Assembly (NCBI GenBank): GCA_021806845.1
Contig: JAKAPV010000144.1
Coordinates: forward strand, 1-7,648
Reading direction: 5' to 3'
Length of the DNA stretch: 7,648 nucleotides
Source of the DNA: Bacillota bacterium
GTDB taxonomy: Bacteria; Bacillota; Sulfobacillia; JAJZYS01; JAJYTV01
Part shown: positions 1-5,034 of the stretch, one piece after another
Layout of the letters: each line of letters starts with the position of its first letter
Position numbering within the stretch: the stretch's first letter is position 1
Position numbers and translations under genes: made by a program
The notes under the pieces: generated by a model
Databases searched by the model: none
Told to the model about the DNA's origin: nothing
What the model saw: only the letters and a program-made list of their open reading frames with translations

Positions 1-104
1 AGGCAAAGCAGCGTTCCCATCTCTCCAAGGGCCCGCCCGTCGACGGCGAGGCCTGCGGCAAGCAGGGCAAGCGCCGCGTAGATGCGAGCCGCGCTAGCGT
101 TCAT
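1..104 (-). CDS. Partial hypothetical frame downstream of gvpK, runs off the window
   Basis: An open frame begins with ATG at 104 inside the last codons of gvpK, an 11-nt overlap, and stays open to the window edge. The visible 34 residues start MNASAARIYAALALLAAG and are rich in Ala and Leu, as in a signal peptide or a membrane helix. No family can be named from so little. The overlap with gvpK resembles the coupled arrangement seen elsewhere in the operon, which is the main argument for a real gene. There is no clear Shine-Dalgarno, so translation would depend on coupling. It could be chance, since GC-rich DNA keeps frames open easily. Confidence 0.35.
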   Translation of the reverse strand, partial: MNASAARIYAALALLAAGLAVDGRALGEMGTLLC

Positions 105-417
105 CGTCGCGAACGGTCAAACGCAGCGGGTCGAGAAGCGTGTCGAGGACGTCGGTCGCCAGGTCGTCCAAACCCTGCCGCACACTCTGTACGGCATCCT
201 CGATGCCCTGCTCGCGCTTGAATACGGCGATCTCGTCGGCAAGGGCCTGGAGAGTGCGCCCCAACCTGTCGAGTTCCTCGGTTGTGAGGTCACCGGTCTC
301 CATCCTCCGCAGCGCCTGGAGCCGCAACGCTTCGTGGATAATCTCCACGAGTGCCATGACCAGTCCCAATAGCCCCTGACGGACGTTGCCCTCCTCGAGG
401 ACGATGCTACGCCCCAT
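94..417 (-). CDS. gvpK: Gas vesicle protein GvpK
   Basis: This 107-residue protein has the features of the GvpK family: a hydrophobic N-terminal helix followed by the conserved stretch EALRLQALRRMETGDLT and a leucine-rich helical segment (ELDRLGRTLQAL, about residues 48-59). GvpK is an accessory protein required for gas vesicle formation in several hosts. It is thought to act in early assembly and its exact role is unsettled. The length is normal for the family. ATG at 417 is preceded by a GGAAG/AAGG-type ribosome binding site. The gene lies 27 nt after the zinc-ribbon GvpA paralog, and its end overlaps another possible frame. The family call is secure from sequence and neighbourhood. Confidence 0.95.
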   Translation of the reverse strand: MGRSIVLEEGNVRQGLLGLVMALVEIIHEALRLQALRRMETGDLTTEELDRLGRTLQALADEIAVFKREQGIEDAVQSVRQGLDDLATDVLDTLLDPLRLTVRDDER

Positions 418-444
418 GGCGCACCTTCTTCCGTCGGTCTCGCA

Positions 445-798
445 TCAGGGAAGCAAGCTTCGCATGCTCTGCGTCCGGGCGCTCTCCCATCCGCACCACG
501 GGCAGCCTACGTCCAGCAGTTCGCGCCGGGAGGCCTTCTTCCCGCATTGCGGGCAGATCTCGAACCCCGTCCTGGCCTCGTCGAGGAGCGCGGGGTCGAT
601 CTTGGTCCCTCCGGGAAACTCCAGTCCATACTTCGCCGCCGTCTCGAAGGAGGCAATCGCGGCGCGCAGGCGAATGCCCAAAAGCTCCGTCCCGACCAGC
701 GACACCACGATGTCCGCATTGATGACAAGCCCCTTGTCGAGTACCCGATCCAGGATGTCGAGGAGCGTGGAGCTGGACCGAGCAGCCGGAACAGGCAT
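445..798 (-). CDS. gvpJ: GvpA-family (GvpJ-like) gas vesicle protein with C-terminal zinc ribbon
   Basis: Residues 10-60 are a GvpA-type domain (TLLDILDRVLDKGLVI, VSLVGTELLGIRLRAAIASF), similar to the shell protein in this window but diverged, as in the GvpJ/GvpM/GvpS paralogs that help nucleate or cap the vesicle. Instead of ending soon after this domain, the 117-residue protein continues into a short linker and then a four-cysteine module: Cys82 and Cys85 (CPQC), 13 residues, Cys99 and Cys102 (CPWC), followed by a basic tail. That spacing fits a zinc ribbon. The start at 798 has a near-perfect ribosome binding site (AAGGGAGGT, 8 nt upstream). The GvpA-family call is firm. The J letter rather than M or S is inferred, and zinc binding is inferred from the cysteine pattern. 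Confidence 0.9.
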   Translation of the reverse strand: MPVPAARSSSTLLDILDRVLDKGLVINADIVVSLVGTELLGIRLRAAIASFETAAKYGLEFPGGTKIDPALLDEARTGFEICPQCGKKASRRELLDVGCPWCGWESARTQSMRSLLP

Positions 799-836
799 GC
801 GATGCTACCTCCCTTCGACTTTCGGGGCAGGACCTG

Positions 837-1091
837 TCACGAATCCGACAGCTCGGTCAGACGCTCGGTCAGCGCGGTCCATTCCGCCTGGTACTGCTCC
901 TCCTCCACTTCGCCCATCTCGTACCGCATCTGCAGTTCGAGAAGGTGATGTCGCACGGTGGCGGGGTCATACAGCTCTTCGTTGACGATGTCCCTGATCT
1001 GCTCGAGGAGGAACATGAATCCCCCGGCCGGCAGGCTCAGCGGCCACACCACCAAGGATAGGGGCGATATGTCGATCTCAACGTCCTTCAT
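837..1091 (-). CDS. gvpG: Gas vesicle protein GvpG
   Basis: This 84-residue protein matches GvpG. It has an N-terminal hydrophobic segment (PLSLVVWPLSLPAGG), the conserved helix FLLEQIRDIVNEELYDP, and an acidic helical C-terminus (LLELQMRYEMGEVEEEQYQ, ending LTERLTEL). GvpG is a small, essential accessory protein in known gas vesicle clusters and usually sits next to gvpF/L, as here. ATG at 1091 lies only 6 nt after the gvpF stop. Its GGAGGG ribosome binding site is formed by the last two sense codons of gvpF, so the two genes are probably translationally coupled. The length is normal. Confidence 0.93.
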   Translation of the reverse strand: MKDVEIDISPLSLVVWPLSLPAGGFMFLLEQIRDIVNEELYDPATVRHHLLELQMRYEMGEVEEEQYQAEWTALTERLTELSDS

Positions 1092-1097
1092 CCCGTT

Positions 1098-1835
1098 CTA
1101 CCCTCCATCGCCGTAGCGCAGATCCACGAAGTTGTATGGCGGCAACGGTGCGACATGCCGAAAGTCCAGACGATTGCCGAATCTTTGGTCCAGACCGGAC
1201 AGTCTGTCGAAGAACAGCGGCTCATGCTCCCTCCGTACGAGGAAGGAGCCGTTCCAGAGCATGGTCGCACCGAACGAGCCGTTCTCCTTCCAGTCCTTGC
1301 ACACCGGCTCCAGCGTCGCCGTGATCATCGGAACGAAGTGCTCTCGCCATTGCCTGAGCACCTGCTCGACCGCTTGCCCCACCTGGATCGCGCTGGTTTG
1401 CCGGGCTTCCGCGCTTGTGGCACGGTTCCCGATATCGGAGATGGATCCGGTCATCTGCTCCACCTCGCGACGCATCGCGTCTTTCTGCCAGAACACTTTG
1501 AGACCAACCTCGATGCAGCCGCGCAACCTGGAGATGTTCTCCTTGAACTCCTCCTCCGCAGTTCTAAGCAGGTCGCGAATCGCGTCCTCCCCCTCCGTCA
1601 GGGTGCCGAAGCTGAACGGCAGGACCGCGTCGCTCTCCGCCAAGAGTCGTTCGAGGACGCGCTCATGTGCCAGGAGATTCGCCTTCGTAGGAGTCACGCT
1701 CCCAGCTTCGGTGGCACTGAACGCAACGCCCAGGTCGCGGTCGGAGAGGACCAGGACGACCGCGTCATTCAGGCCGATGGCGCCCAGACTGCGAGGATGG
1801 CTGGGTTCGACCACGCCGTAGAGGTAGCAGCGCAC
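1098..1835 (-). CDS. gvpF: Gas vesicle protein GvpF/GvpL
   Basis: This 245-residue protein shows the GvpF/GvpL signature: N-terminal YLYGVVEP, a central VLPFSFGTLTEGEDAIRDLL followed by EVGLKVFW, and a C-terminal PPYNFVDLRY. Members of this family contact GvpA and are needed for assembly, and GvpF of Microcystis is found at the vesicle inner surface. Translation begins at GTG 1835. An in-frame TGA lies two codons upstream, so the start cannot move further back, and AGGGGGTGA supplies the ribosome binding site. Only one F/L member lies inside the window, whereas many clusters have two or more, so another may lie beyond the left edge. The start overlaps the preceding small gene by 71 nt. F and L cannot be separated by eye. 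Confidence 0.95.
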   Translation of the reverse strand: MRCYLYGVVEPSHPRSLGAIGLNDAVVLVLSDRDLGVAFSATEAGSVTPTKANLLAHERVLERLLAESDAVLPFSFGTLTEGEDAIRDLLRTAEEEFKENISRLRGCIEVGLKVFWQKDAMRREVEQMTGSISDIGNRATSAEARQTSAIQVGQAVEQVLRQWREHFVPMITATLEPVCKDWKENGSFGATMLWNGSFLVRREHEPLFFDRLSGLDQRFGNRLDFRHVAPLPPYNFVDLRYGDGG

Positions 1836-2082
1836 TCTGGCTCACCCCCTCTCCATCCCCAACATCTCCCTTCGACGGGAACACGTCTGATAGGAAGCTG
1901 ACGCGCGTGCGGTACTTGAGTCGCATCGCGCCCTGCTCGATGCTCCCCTCCTCGTACGCGGGCTCGGGTGCGCTGTCCTCTGCGCGCTCGACGAGGTCGA
2001 GGAGGTGGCGCGCAGTCCTTTCCAGACCAGGCCATTCGACCCGCGGGTTTACGTCGTCAATTTTCCGGAGTCTTGCCGGCAT
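1765..2082 (-). CDS. Small hypothetical protein between gvpN and gvpF
   Basis: A 105-residue frame starts at ATG 2082 with a strong GGAGGG ribosome binding site. It overlaps the end of gvpN by 26 nt and the start of gvpF by 71 nt. Residues 1-70 look protein-like: an amphipathic helix (ERTARHLLDLVERAED, about 21-36), an acidic linker, then the probable strands MRLKYRTRVSFLSDVF (53-68). The last 35 residues are low in complexity and lie mostly over gvpF. The helix-linker-strand layout faintly recalls the part before the Hsp20-like domain of GvpH, but no alpha-crystallin domain follows. I therefore leave it unnamed. A frameshift shortening a longer protein cannot be excluded. The position within the operon suggests a gas vesicle role. 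Confidence 0.6.
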   Translation of the reverse strand: MPARLRKIDDVNPRVEWPGLERTARHLLDLVERAEDSAPEPAYEEGSIEQGAMRLKYRTRVSFLSDVFPSKGDVGDGEGVSQSALLPLRRGRTQPSSQSGRHRPE

Positions 2083-2989
2083 GGGCGTTCTCCCTCCCAG
2101 TCTGCGGGCGTCCGAACCCGGAGAGGACCTCCCCGAGCACTTCCGGCGGCATCGCTGACGACGATCCGAGCAGGTCATGACAGAATCCGATCACCGTGGG
2201 ATTCGAGAAGTCCGGCTTCAATCGCGCGTGTGCGAGAACCTTCGCGAGGTTCACCGCCGAGCGCAAGCTGGCATGCGTCGACCCCTTGCTCCTTGCTCTC
2301 ACCGCGCGCACCACGCGAACGACGCGTCGACAGTCGTCTTCCGCCAGCCCGCTGTGTGCTCGAACGATCACCGTCTCGGTGTCCTCGTCGAGCGGCTGCA
2401 GCATCATGGAGACCATGCGGTCGCGCAGTGCGTCGGGAGACTTGTGCACACCCACGTAGTCCACCGGATTGCTGGTGAAGATCACCCTGAACTCCGGATG
2501 CACCGCCATGATGTGTAGATCGTCCTTGACCCCCGAGGACACGAGAACCCGTTCCTCCAGCACCGACAGCAGCACGTTGTTGGCTTCGGGACGGGAGCGC
2601 GTGAACTCGTCGTAGACGAGGGTGTAGCCTTTTTCGCATGCTGTCGTCAGCCAGTTCTCGCTCCAGTTCTCCGTATAGTGGTCTTCCGTGCGCACGACCG
2701 AGCGGATGTAGTTGTCGACCACTCGGTGACGGCGCAGGTTGATGCCCCCGCGGACGAGTTCGGTACTCGACAGCTGGTCGTCTCCCTGGATGAATATGGC
2801 GGGCCGCTGCAGAAGATGCGCCATATGCAGCGCCAGGGTTGTCTTGCCTGTCCCGGCTGCACCGGTCAGGTTCACCGGCAATCCGCTTCGCAGATAAGTC
2901 AGGCCCCGGTCGACGAACGCCTTGAGTGGAGGCGTCAGAACAGTTGGCCGCTTCGCGATCGGGGGGAAGTATGGGGTCGCAGCGCTCAC
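2057..2989 (-). CDS. gvpN: Gas vesicle protein GvpN, MoxR-type AAA+ ATPase
   Basis: This 310-residue ATPase contains Walker A GAAGTGKT (residues 43-50), Walker B LVYDE with Asp127 and Glu128, sensor-1 Asn174 in FTSNP, and an arginine (191) in LRDRM suited to an arginine-finger role. The GvpN-type segment EFTRSRPEANNVLLSVLEE follows Walker B. GvpN is a conserved ATPase of gas vesicle clusters that promotes vesicle growth, and mutants elsewhere make small or few vesicles. The start is GTG at 2989, with GGGAAG upstream, in a 4-nt GTGA overlap with the stop of the preceding coiled-coil gene. This indicates coupled translation. Its 3' end overlaps the next small gene. All catalytic residues appear intact. 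Confidence 0.96.
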   Translation of the reverse strand: MSAATPYFPPIAKRPTVLTPPLKAFVDRGLTYLRSGLPVNLTGAAGTGKTTLALHMAHLLQRPAIFIQGDDQLSSTELVRGGINLRRHRVVDNYIRSVVRTEDHYTENWSENWLTTACEKGYTLVYDEFTRSRPEANNVLLSVLEERVLVSSGVKDDLHIMAVHPEFRVIFTSNPVDYVGVHKSPDALRDRMVSMMLQPLDEDTETVIVRAHSGLAEDDCRRVVRVVRAVRARSKGSTHASLRSAVNLAKVLAHARLKPDFSNPTVIGFCHDLLGSSSAMPPEVLGEVLSGFGRPQTGRENAHAGKTPEN

Positions 2990-3375
2990 CGGTCGCCACT
3001 TCCCTTCCTGGGCGGTGCGTGGCGGCGACGCAGGTGCTCCCGATGCGTCGAAAGGCGGTCCTCCACGGGGCGCGCCGCAGGGGCGTCTTGCTTCACCTCA
3101 ACCGCGGGCCGCGGTTGTTCGGGGGTCGGCTGCTGCACGCCAAGGCGCGCCAAATGCACAGATCGCTCATGATGACGCTGCTCGATCTGGCGAAGAAGTG
3201 CACTCACTTCCGCACGCCGCCGATCCCCGCGCGTCACGCTTGCGTCCAGAACTTCCTTCGCTCGCTGCTGGCGCCTTCCGGCCCGATCCAAGACGTCCTT
3301 GTGTCGGTCCCTCCGATCGTCCCGGGATGTCAGCACCCGGTGCACCATCGATGCGGTACGGTCGGTCAACGACAT
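2986..3375 (-). CDS. Charged coiled-coil protein, candidate GvpC-like outer-shell protein
   Basis: This 129-residue protein is extremely rich in Arg, Asp, Glu and Gln and is predicted helical over residues 1-78. A proline-rich linker (81-104) and a basic tail follow. Units beginning with paired aliphatic residues recur at 14 (VLTSRDDRRDRHKD), 28 (VLDRAGRRQQRAKE), 42 (VLDASVTRGDRRRAEVSA) and 60 (LLRQIEQRHHERS), a 14-14-18 spacing. GvpC, which braces the outside of the vesicle in cyanobacteria and haloarchaea, is also a repetitive charged helical protein encoded between gvpA and gvpN. That is exactly this position. I see no clear GvpC sequence identity, so the function is inferred. ATG 3375 has a GAGGG ribosome binding site, and the stop overlaps the gvpN start by 4 nt. 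Confidence 0.8.
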   Translation of the reverse strand: MSLTDRTASMVHRVLTSRDDRRDRHKDVLDRAGRRQQRAKEVLDASVTRGDRRRAEVSALLRQIEQRHHERSVHLARLGVQQPTPEQPRPAVEVKQDAPAARPVEDRLSTHREHLRRRHAPPRKGSGDR

Positions 3376-3420
3376 GGCGGCAACCCTCTTTCCCTGAACC
3401 TAGGGCAAACACCACCCAAT

Positions 3421-3465
3421 GCCGATGGAGACCGGGCCAAGTGCTGAGCCCGGGCATCCATCGGC
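3421..3465 (-). promoter_or_regulatory. Long imperfect stem-loop between gvpA and the GvpC-like gene
   Basis: Arms 3421-3429 (GCCGATGGA) and 3457-3465 (TCCATCGGC) pair perfectly over 9 bp. Inside them 3432-3437 (CCGGGC) pairs with 3448-3453 (GCCCGG), leaving a 10-nt loop. On the transcribed minus strand it follows the gvpA stop directly and is not followed by a real T-run. It is therefore more likely an attenuator or mRNA-stabilising structure than a full terminator. In other gas vesicle operons gvpA messages are more abundant than longer co-transcripts, and a structure here would fit that pattern. Confidence 0.6.
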
Positions 3466-3480
3466 GACGGGGTGCCGGCT

Positions 3481-3705
3481 CTACGACGACGACGAGGTCA
3501 CTGGCTCTCTGATCAGCAGGCCGACTGCCTCGGCGTAGATGAGCCAGGTCTCGACCGATGCGATCACGACGCGGGCTTCGATCGCCAGTAGTTCAATGCC
3601 AACCAGAGATACCTTGGCCCACAAGTCGACCACAATGCCCTTGTCGAGCACGCGGTCCAATACCTCGACGAGGCTGGCCCCACCCGTGCTGGTCCGAATC
3701 GCCAT
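3481..3705 (-). CDS. gvpA: Major gas vesicle shell protein GvpA
   Basis: This is a 74-residue GvpA, nearly canonical across residues 9-58: SLVEVLDRVLDKGIVV, KVSLVGIELLAIEARVVIAS and VETWLIYAEAVGL. GvpA is the small hydrophobic protein that polymerises into the ribbed gas-permeable shell wall. ATG 3705 gives the family's usual length and its typical MAIRTS-like beginning. A longer in-frame start at 3741 would add 12 unconserved residues and is not preferred. Purine-rich GGAAGGG and AAAGAAG precede the start. It is the first gene of the operon and is separated from the next by 105 nt holding a stem-loop. The C-terminus ends in a short serine run. The call is very secure. Confidence 0.97.
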   Translation of the reverse strand: MAIRTSTGGASLVEVLDRVLDKGIVVDLWAKVSLVGIELLAIEARVVIASVETWLIYAEAVGLLIREPVTSSSS

Positions 3706-3752
3706 CTTCTTTGCATCCCTTCCAAGCCAGTGTCGACCCACGGTCCCTCCCG

Positions 3753-3784
3753 CGGATCAGGCTCAGTAGCATGGTACGGATCAG
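3753..3784. repeat. Direct repeat CGGATCAG in the gvpA leader
   Basis: CGGATCAG occurs at 3753-3760 and again at 3777-3784, 24 bp apart, and TCAGTA-like words recur around both copies. The right copy touches the candidate -10 box and the left copy lies in the untranslated leader. It could be a tandem operator or a chance repeat. Confidence 0.35.
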
Positions 3785-3812
3785 TATCGGGAAACGTTCT
3801 TTATTTGCGCAA
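3783..3812 (-). promoter_or_regulatory. Candidate sigma-70-type promoter of the gvp operon
   Basis: On the minus strand TTGCGC (3812-3807) and GATACT (3788-3783) are separated by 18 nt. They match the -35 consensus at 3 of 6 positions and the -10 consensus at 4 of 6. Transcription from it would give a leader of roughly 70 nt before gvpA. No better candidate was seen close to gvpA. The match is weak, and a regulator or another sigma factor may be involved. Confidence 0.3.
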
Positions 3813-3814
3813 AT
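3803..3814. promoter_or_regulatory. Perfect 12-bp palindrome ATTTGCGCAAAT, possible operator
   Basis: ATTTGCGCAAAT is its own reverse complement and stands out as AT-rich in a GC-rich intergenic region. It covers the candidate -35 element about 100 bp upstream of gvpA. The position and symmetry suggest a dimeric DNA-binding protein. The regulator is unknown and no regulator gene is visible in the window. Confidence 0.4.
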
Positions 3815-4231
3815 CTTGCGGCGGGCAGACGATCGCTCTTGCGCCTACCTGACACGCTCTGTATGTCGCGCCGCCAGGCCCGAGGCAGACGGTGCGTAGG
3901 CCAGCGAAGGGCACATAATCCGCCGGTCGGTTGGCCACGAGTCAGCGTCCGGCGCGTCACCAGGCGGCCGCCTCGATGCGGCGGACCGGTAGTGGCTCCG
4001 AAATGGCCGCGGCGCCCAGGGCGGCGCTTATGCCGGCGTGTTCACCGTATGCCGAACGGCGTCGCGTTGTCCGGTGGAATTGCCAATGCTGCATCGCCGC
4101 ATCGCGCCGCGGATCGATGGCCGGCTGTCCCACCCGCCTGTCTCAGCGCCGCGAACCACGAACAGCCCAAGTCGGCGGACCGGGACGAGTTCCGGATCCG
4201 ATCGTCGAGTCCGCGGCGTTCCGGCTGCAGG

Positions 4232-4256
4232 TCCAGCCCCACCTTTTAGGGCTGGA
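4232..4256. repeat. Hairpin TCCAGCCC/GGGCTGGA in the divergent region
   Basis: Arms 4232-4239 and 4249-4256 are perfectly complementary over 8 bp around a 9-nt loop (CACCTTTTA). Neither strand has a following T-run. The CCCCACC-TTTT-AGGG look slightly recalls hairpins at IS200/IS605 ends, but no transposase remnant was found beside it. The function is unknown. Confidence 0.35.
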
Positions 4257-4388
4257 GTCGCGTCCAGATCTCCGCTGAACAGCCGATGCAGGTCGCGACG
4301 TCCGCTGAGCCTACCTCGGCAAGGCGGACAATCCAGGACTTCGCATGCCGATGACTTTCAGCGAGGTCGCCTCAGAACCCGAACACGG

Positions 4389-4404
4389 GGTCAGGTAGCT
4401 GACC
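4389..4404. repeat. Short inverted repeat GGTCAG-GTAG-CTGACC
   Basis: GGTCAG (4389-4394) and CTGACC (4399-4404) are perfect complements with a 4-nt spacer. A second symmetry, CAGGT-AGCTG-ACCTG (4392-4406), overlaps it. It lies about 170 bp upstream of the LSm-like gene and could be an operator or a small hairpin. Confidence 0.25.
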
Positions 4405-4533
4405 TGCTTGCGCCTCGCCCCACCAGCCTTGCGGGTGCCGAACCAGGGTCAAGGGGCAGGGAGGTGCTCTCCGCAACTCCACGGTACTGCGAGGTCTGCT
4501 GGCGGCGGGGCGCAGGCAGAAGTGTAACGTTCA

Positions 4534-4539
4534 CATAAT
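4534..4539 (+). promoter_or_regulatory. Possible -10 box CATAAT upstream of the LSm-like gene
   Basis: CATAAT matches the -10 consensus at 5 of 6 positions and sits 36 nt before the ATG at 4575. It lies just after the near-symmetrical GTGTAACGTTCAC (4522-4534). No recognisable -35 lies at the expected distance, so an activator or an alternative sigma factor would be needed. Confidence 0.25.
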
Positions 4540-4574
4540 GTCGACCGTAACCTGCTGGCAGGAGGGATGGAAGC

Positions 4575-4886
4575 ATGGCACACAGCTTGCGCGAAGAATT
4601 GCGGCACAGCCTGCAGCGGAGGATTACGGTCATGTGGCGCTGCAACGGAACCGCCGCGTGCACGACCGGAATCCTCATTGAGGTAGGGTACGATTTCATC
4701 GAGATGGTGGGTATCGTGCCTACGTTCGCCGACGACGAAAATTCACTCCCGGTGAACTGGACAGACCCGCAGGGACTTCTGCTGGAGACGATCATTCCCA
4801 TCAAGAACATTTGCGCCTTCGTCGAGGACGTTCCGCCGGGAAGGAAGGTCGCACTCCCCGTATGCTCCAGAAGGGTTGACCCATAG
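4575..4886 (+). CDS. Small hypothetical protein with LSm-like pattern
   Basis: This is a 103-residue protein with a strong GGAGG ribosome binding site (4561-4565) 9 nt before ATG 4575. After a short helix (residues 5-14) it is mainly beta-stranded. The segment TTGILIEVGYDFIEMVG (31-46) has the G-x-L-x-x-V-G-x-D-F-I pattern of an Sm1 motif, and IIPIKNICAFVE (73-84) resembles the Sm2 strand. A cysteine pair (Cys23, Cys29) precedes it. Such small LSm-like barrels occur in unnamed proteins of spore-forming and other bacteria, where the role is unknown. The fold is my inference from pattern. It may be co-transcribed with the following kinase and is divergent from the gas vesicle operon. Confidence 0.75.
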   Translation: MAHSLREELRHSLQRRITVMWRCNGTAACTTGILIEVGYDFIEMVGIVPTFADDENSLPVNWTDPQGLLLETIIPIKNICAFVEDVPPGRKVALPVCSRRVDP

Positions 4887-5034
4887 CGCGCAGTTGCCGC
4901 CGCCGCCCGGCATGAGGCCGATCGTCCTCCTTGCCGGGTGGCGGCACAATGACGCAGCGCGATCCGCACCAGATGCCAGCGTACCGCAGGGGTGTCGCGA
5001 ACAGTTGAGCCCTGTAGATTGGACGGTACATCGG

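Larger units (their letters stand above)
3706..4574. other. Long divergent intergenic region without a convincing gene
   Basis: About 870 bp separate gvpA (minus) from the LSm-like gene (plus). The open frames here give Arg/Pro/Ser-rich translations with no recognisable domain or good ribosome binding site, and I reject them. Apart from the gvpA upstream elements, I see a hairpin at 4232-4256, an inverted repeat at 4389-4404 and a 10-nt near-repeat (TCCGCTGAAC/TCCGCTGAGC at 4271 and 4301). The region could be decayed sequence or could hold regulatory RNA. Confidence 0.5.

Noticed and set aside
1155..1901. A 248-codon plus-strand frame
   Set aside because: It is antisense to gvpF/L, whose family identity is clear. 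The frame is a shadow.
2175..2999. A 274-codon minus-strand frame
   Set aside because: It overlaps gvpN in another frame. gvpN has all ATPase motifs and this frame has none.
3706..3741. N-terminal extension of gvpA from an upstream GTG
   Set aside because: The 12 added residues are not GvpA-like, and the ATG at 3705 gives the usual family length.
3839..4278. Two plus-strand frames of 115-136 codons in the divergent region
   Set aside because: The translations are Arg/Pro/Ser-rich without domains, have no good ribosome binding site, and look like chance open frames in GC-rich DNA.
4200..4320. IS200/IS605 end or TnpB remnant
   Set aside because: Only a hairpin resemblance. No TnpB zinc-ribbon or RuvC-like residues were found in any frame nearby.
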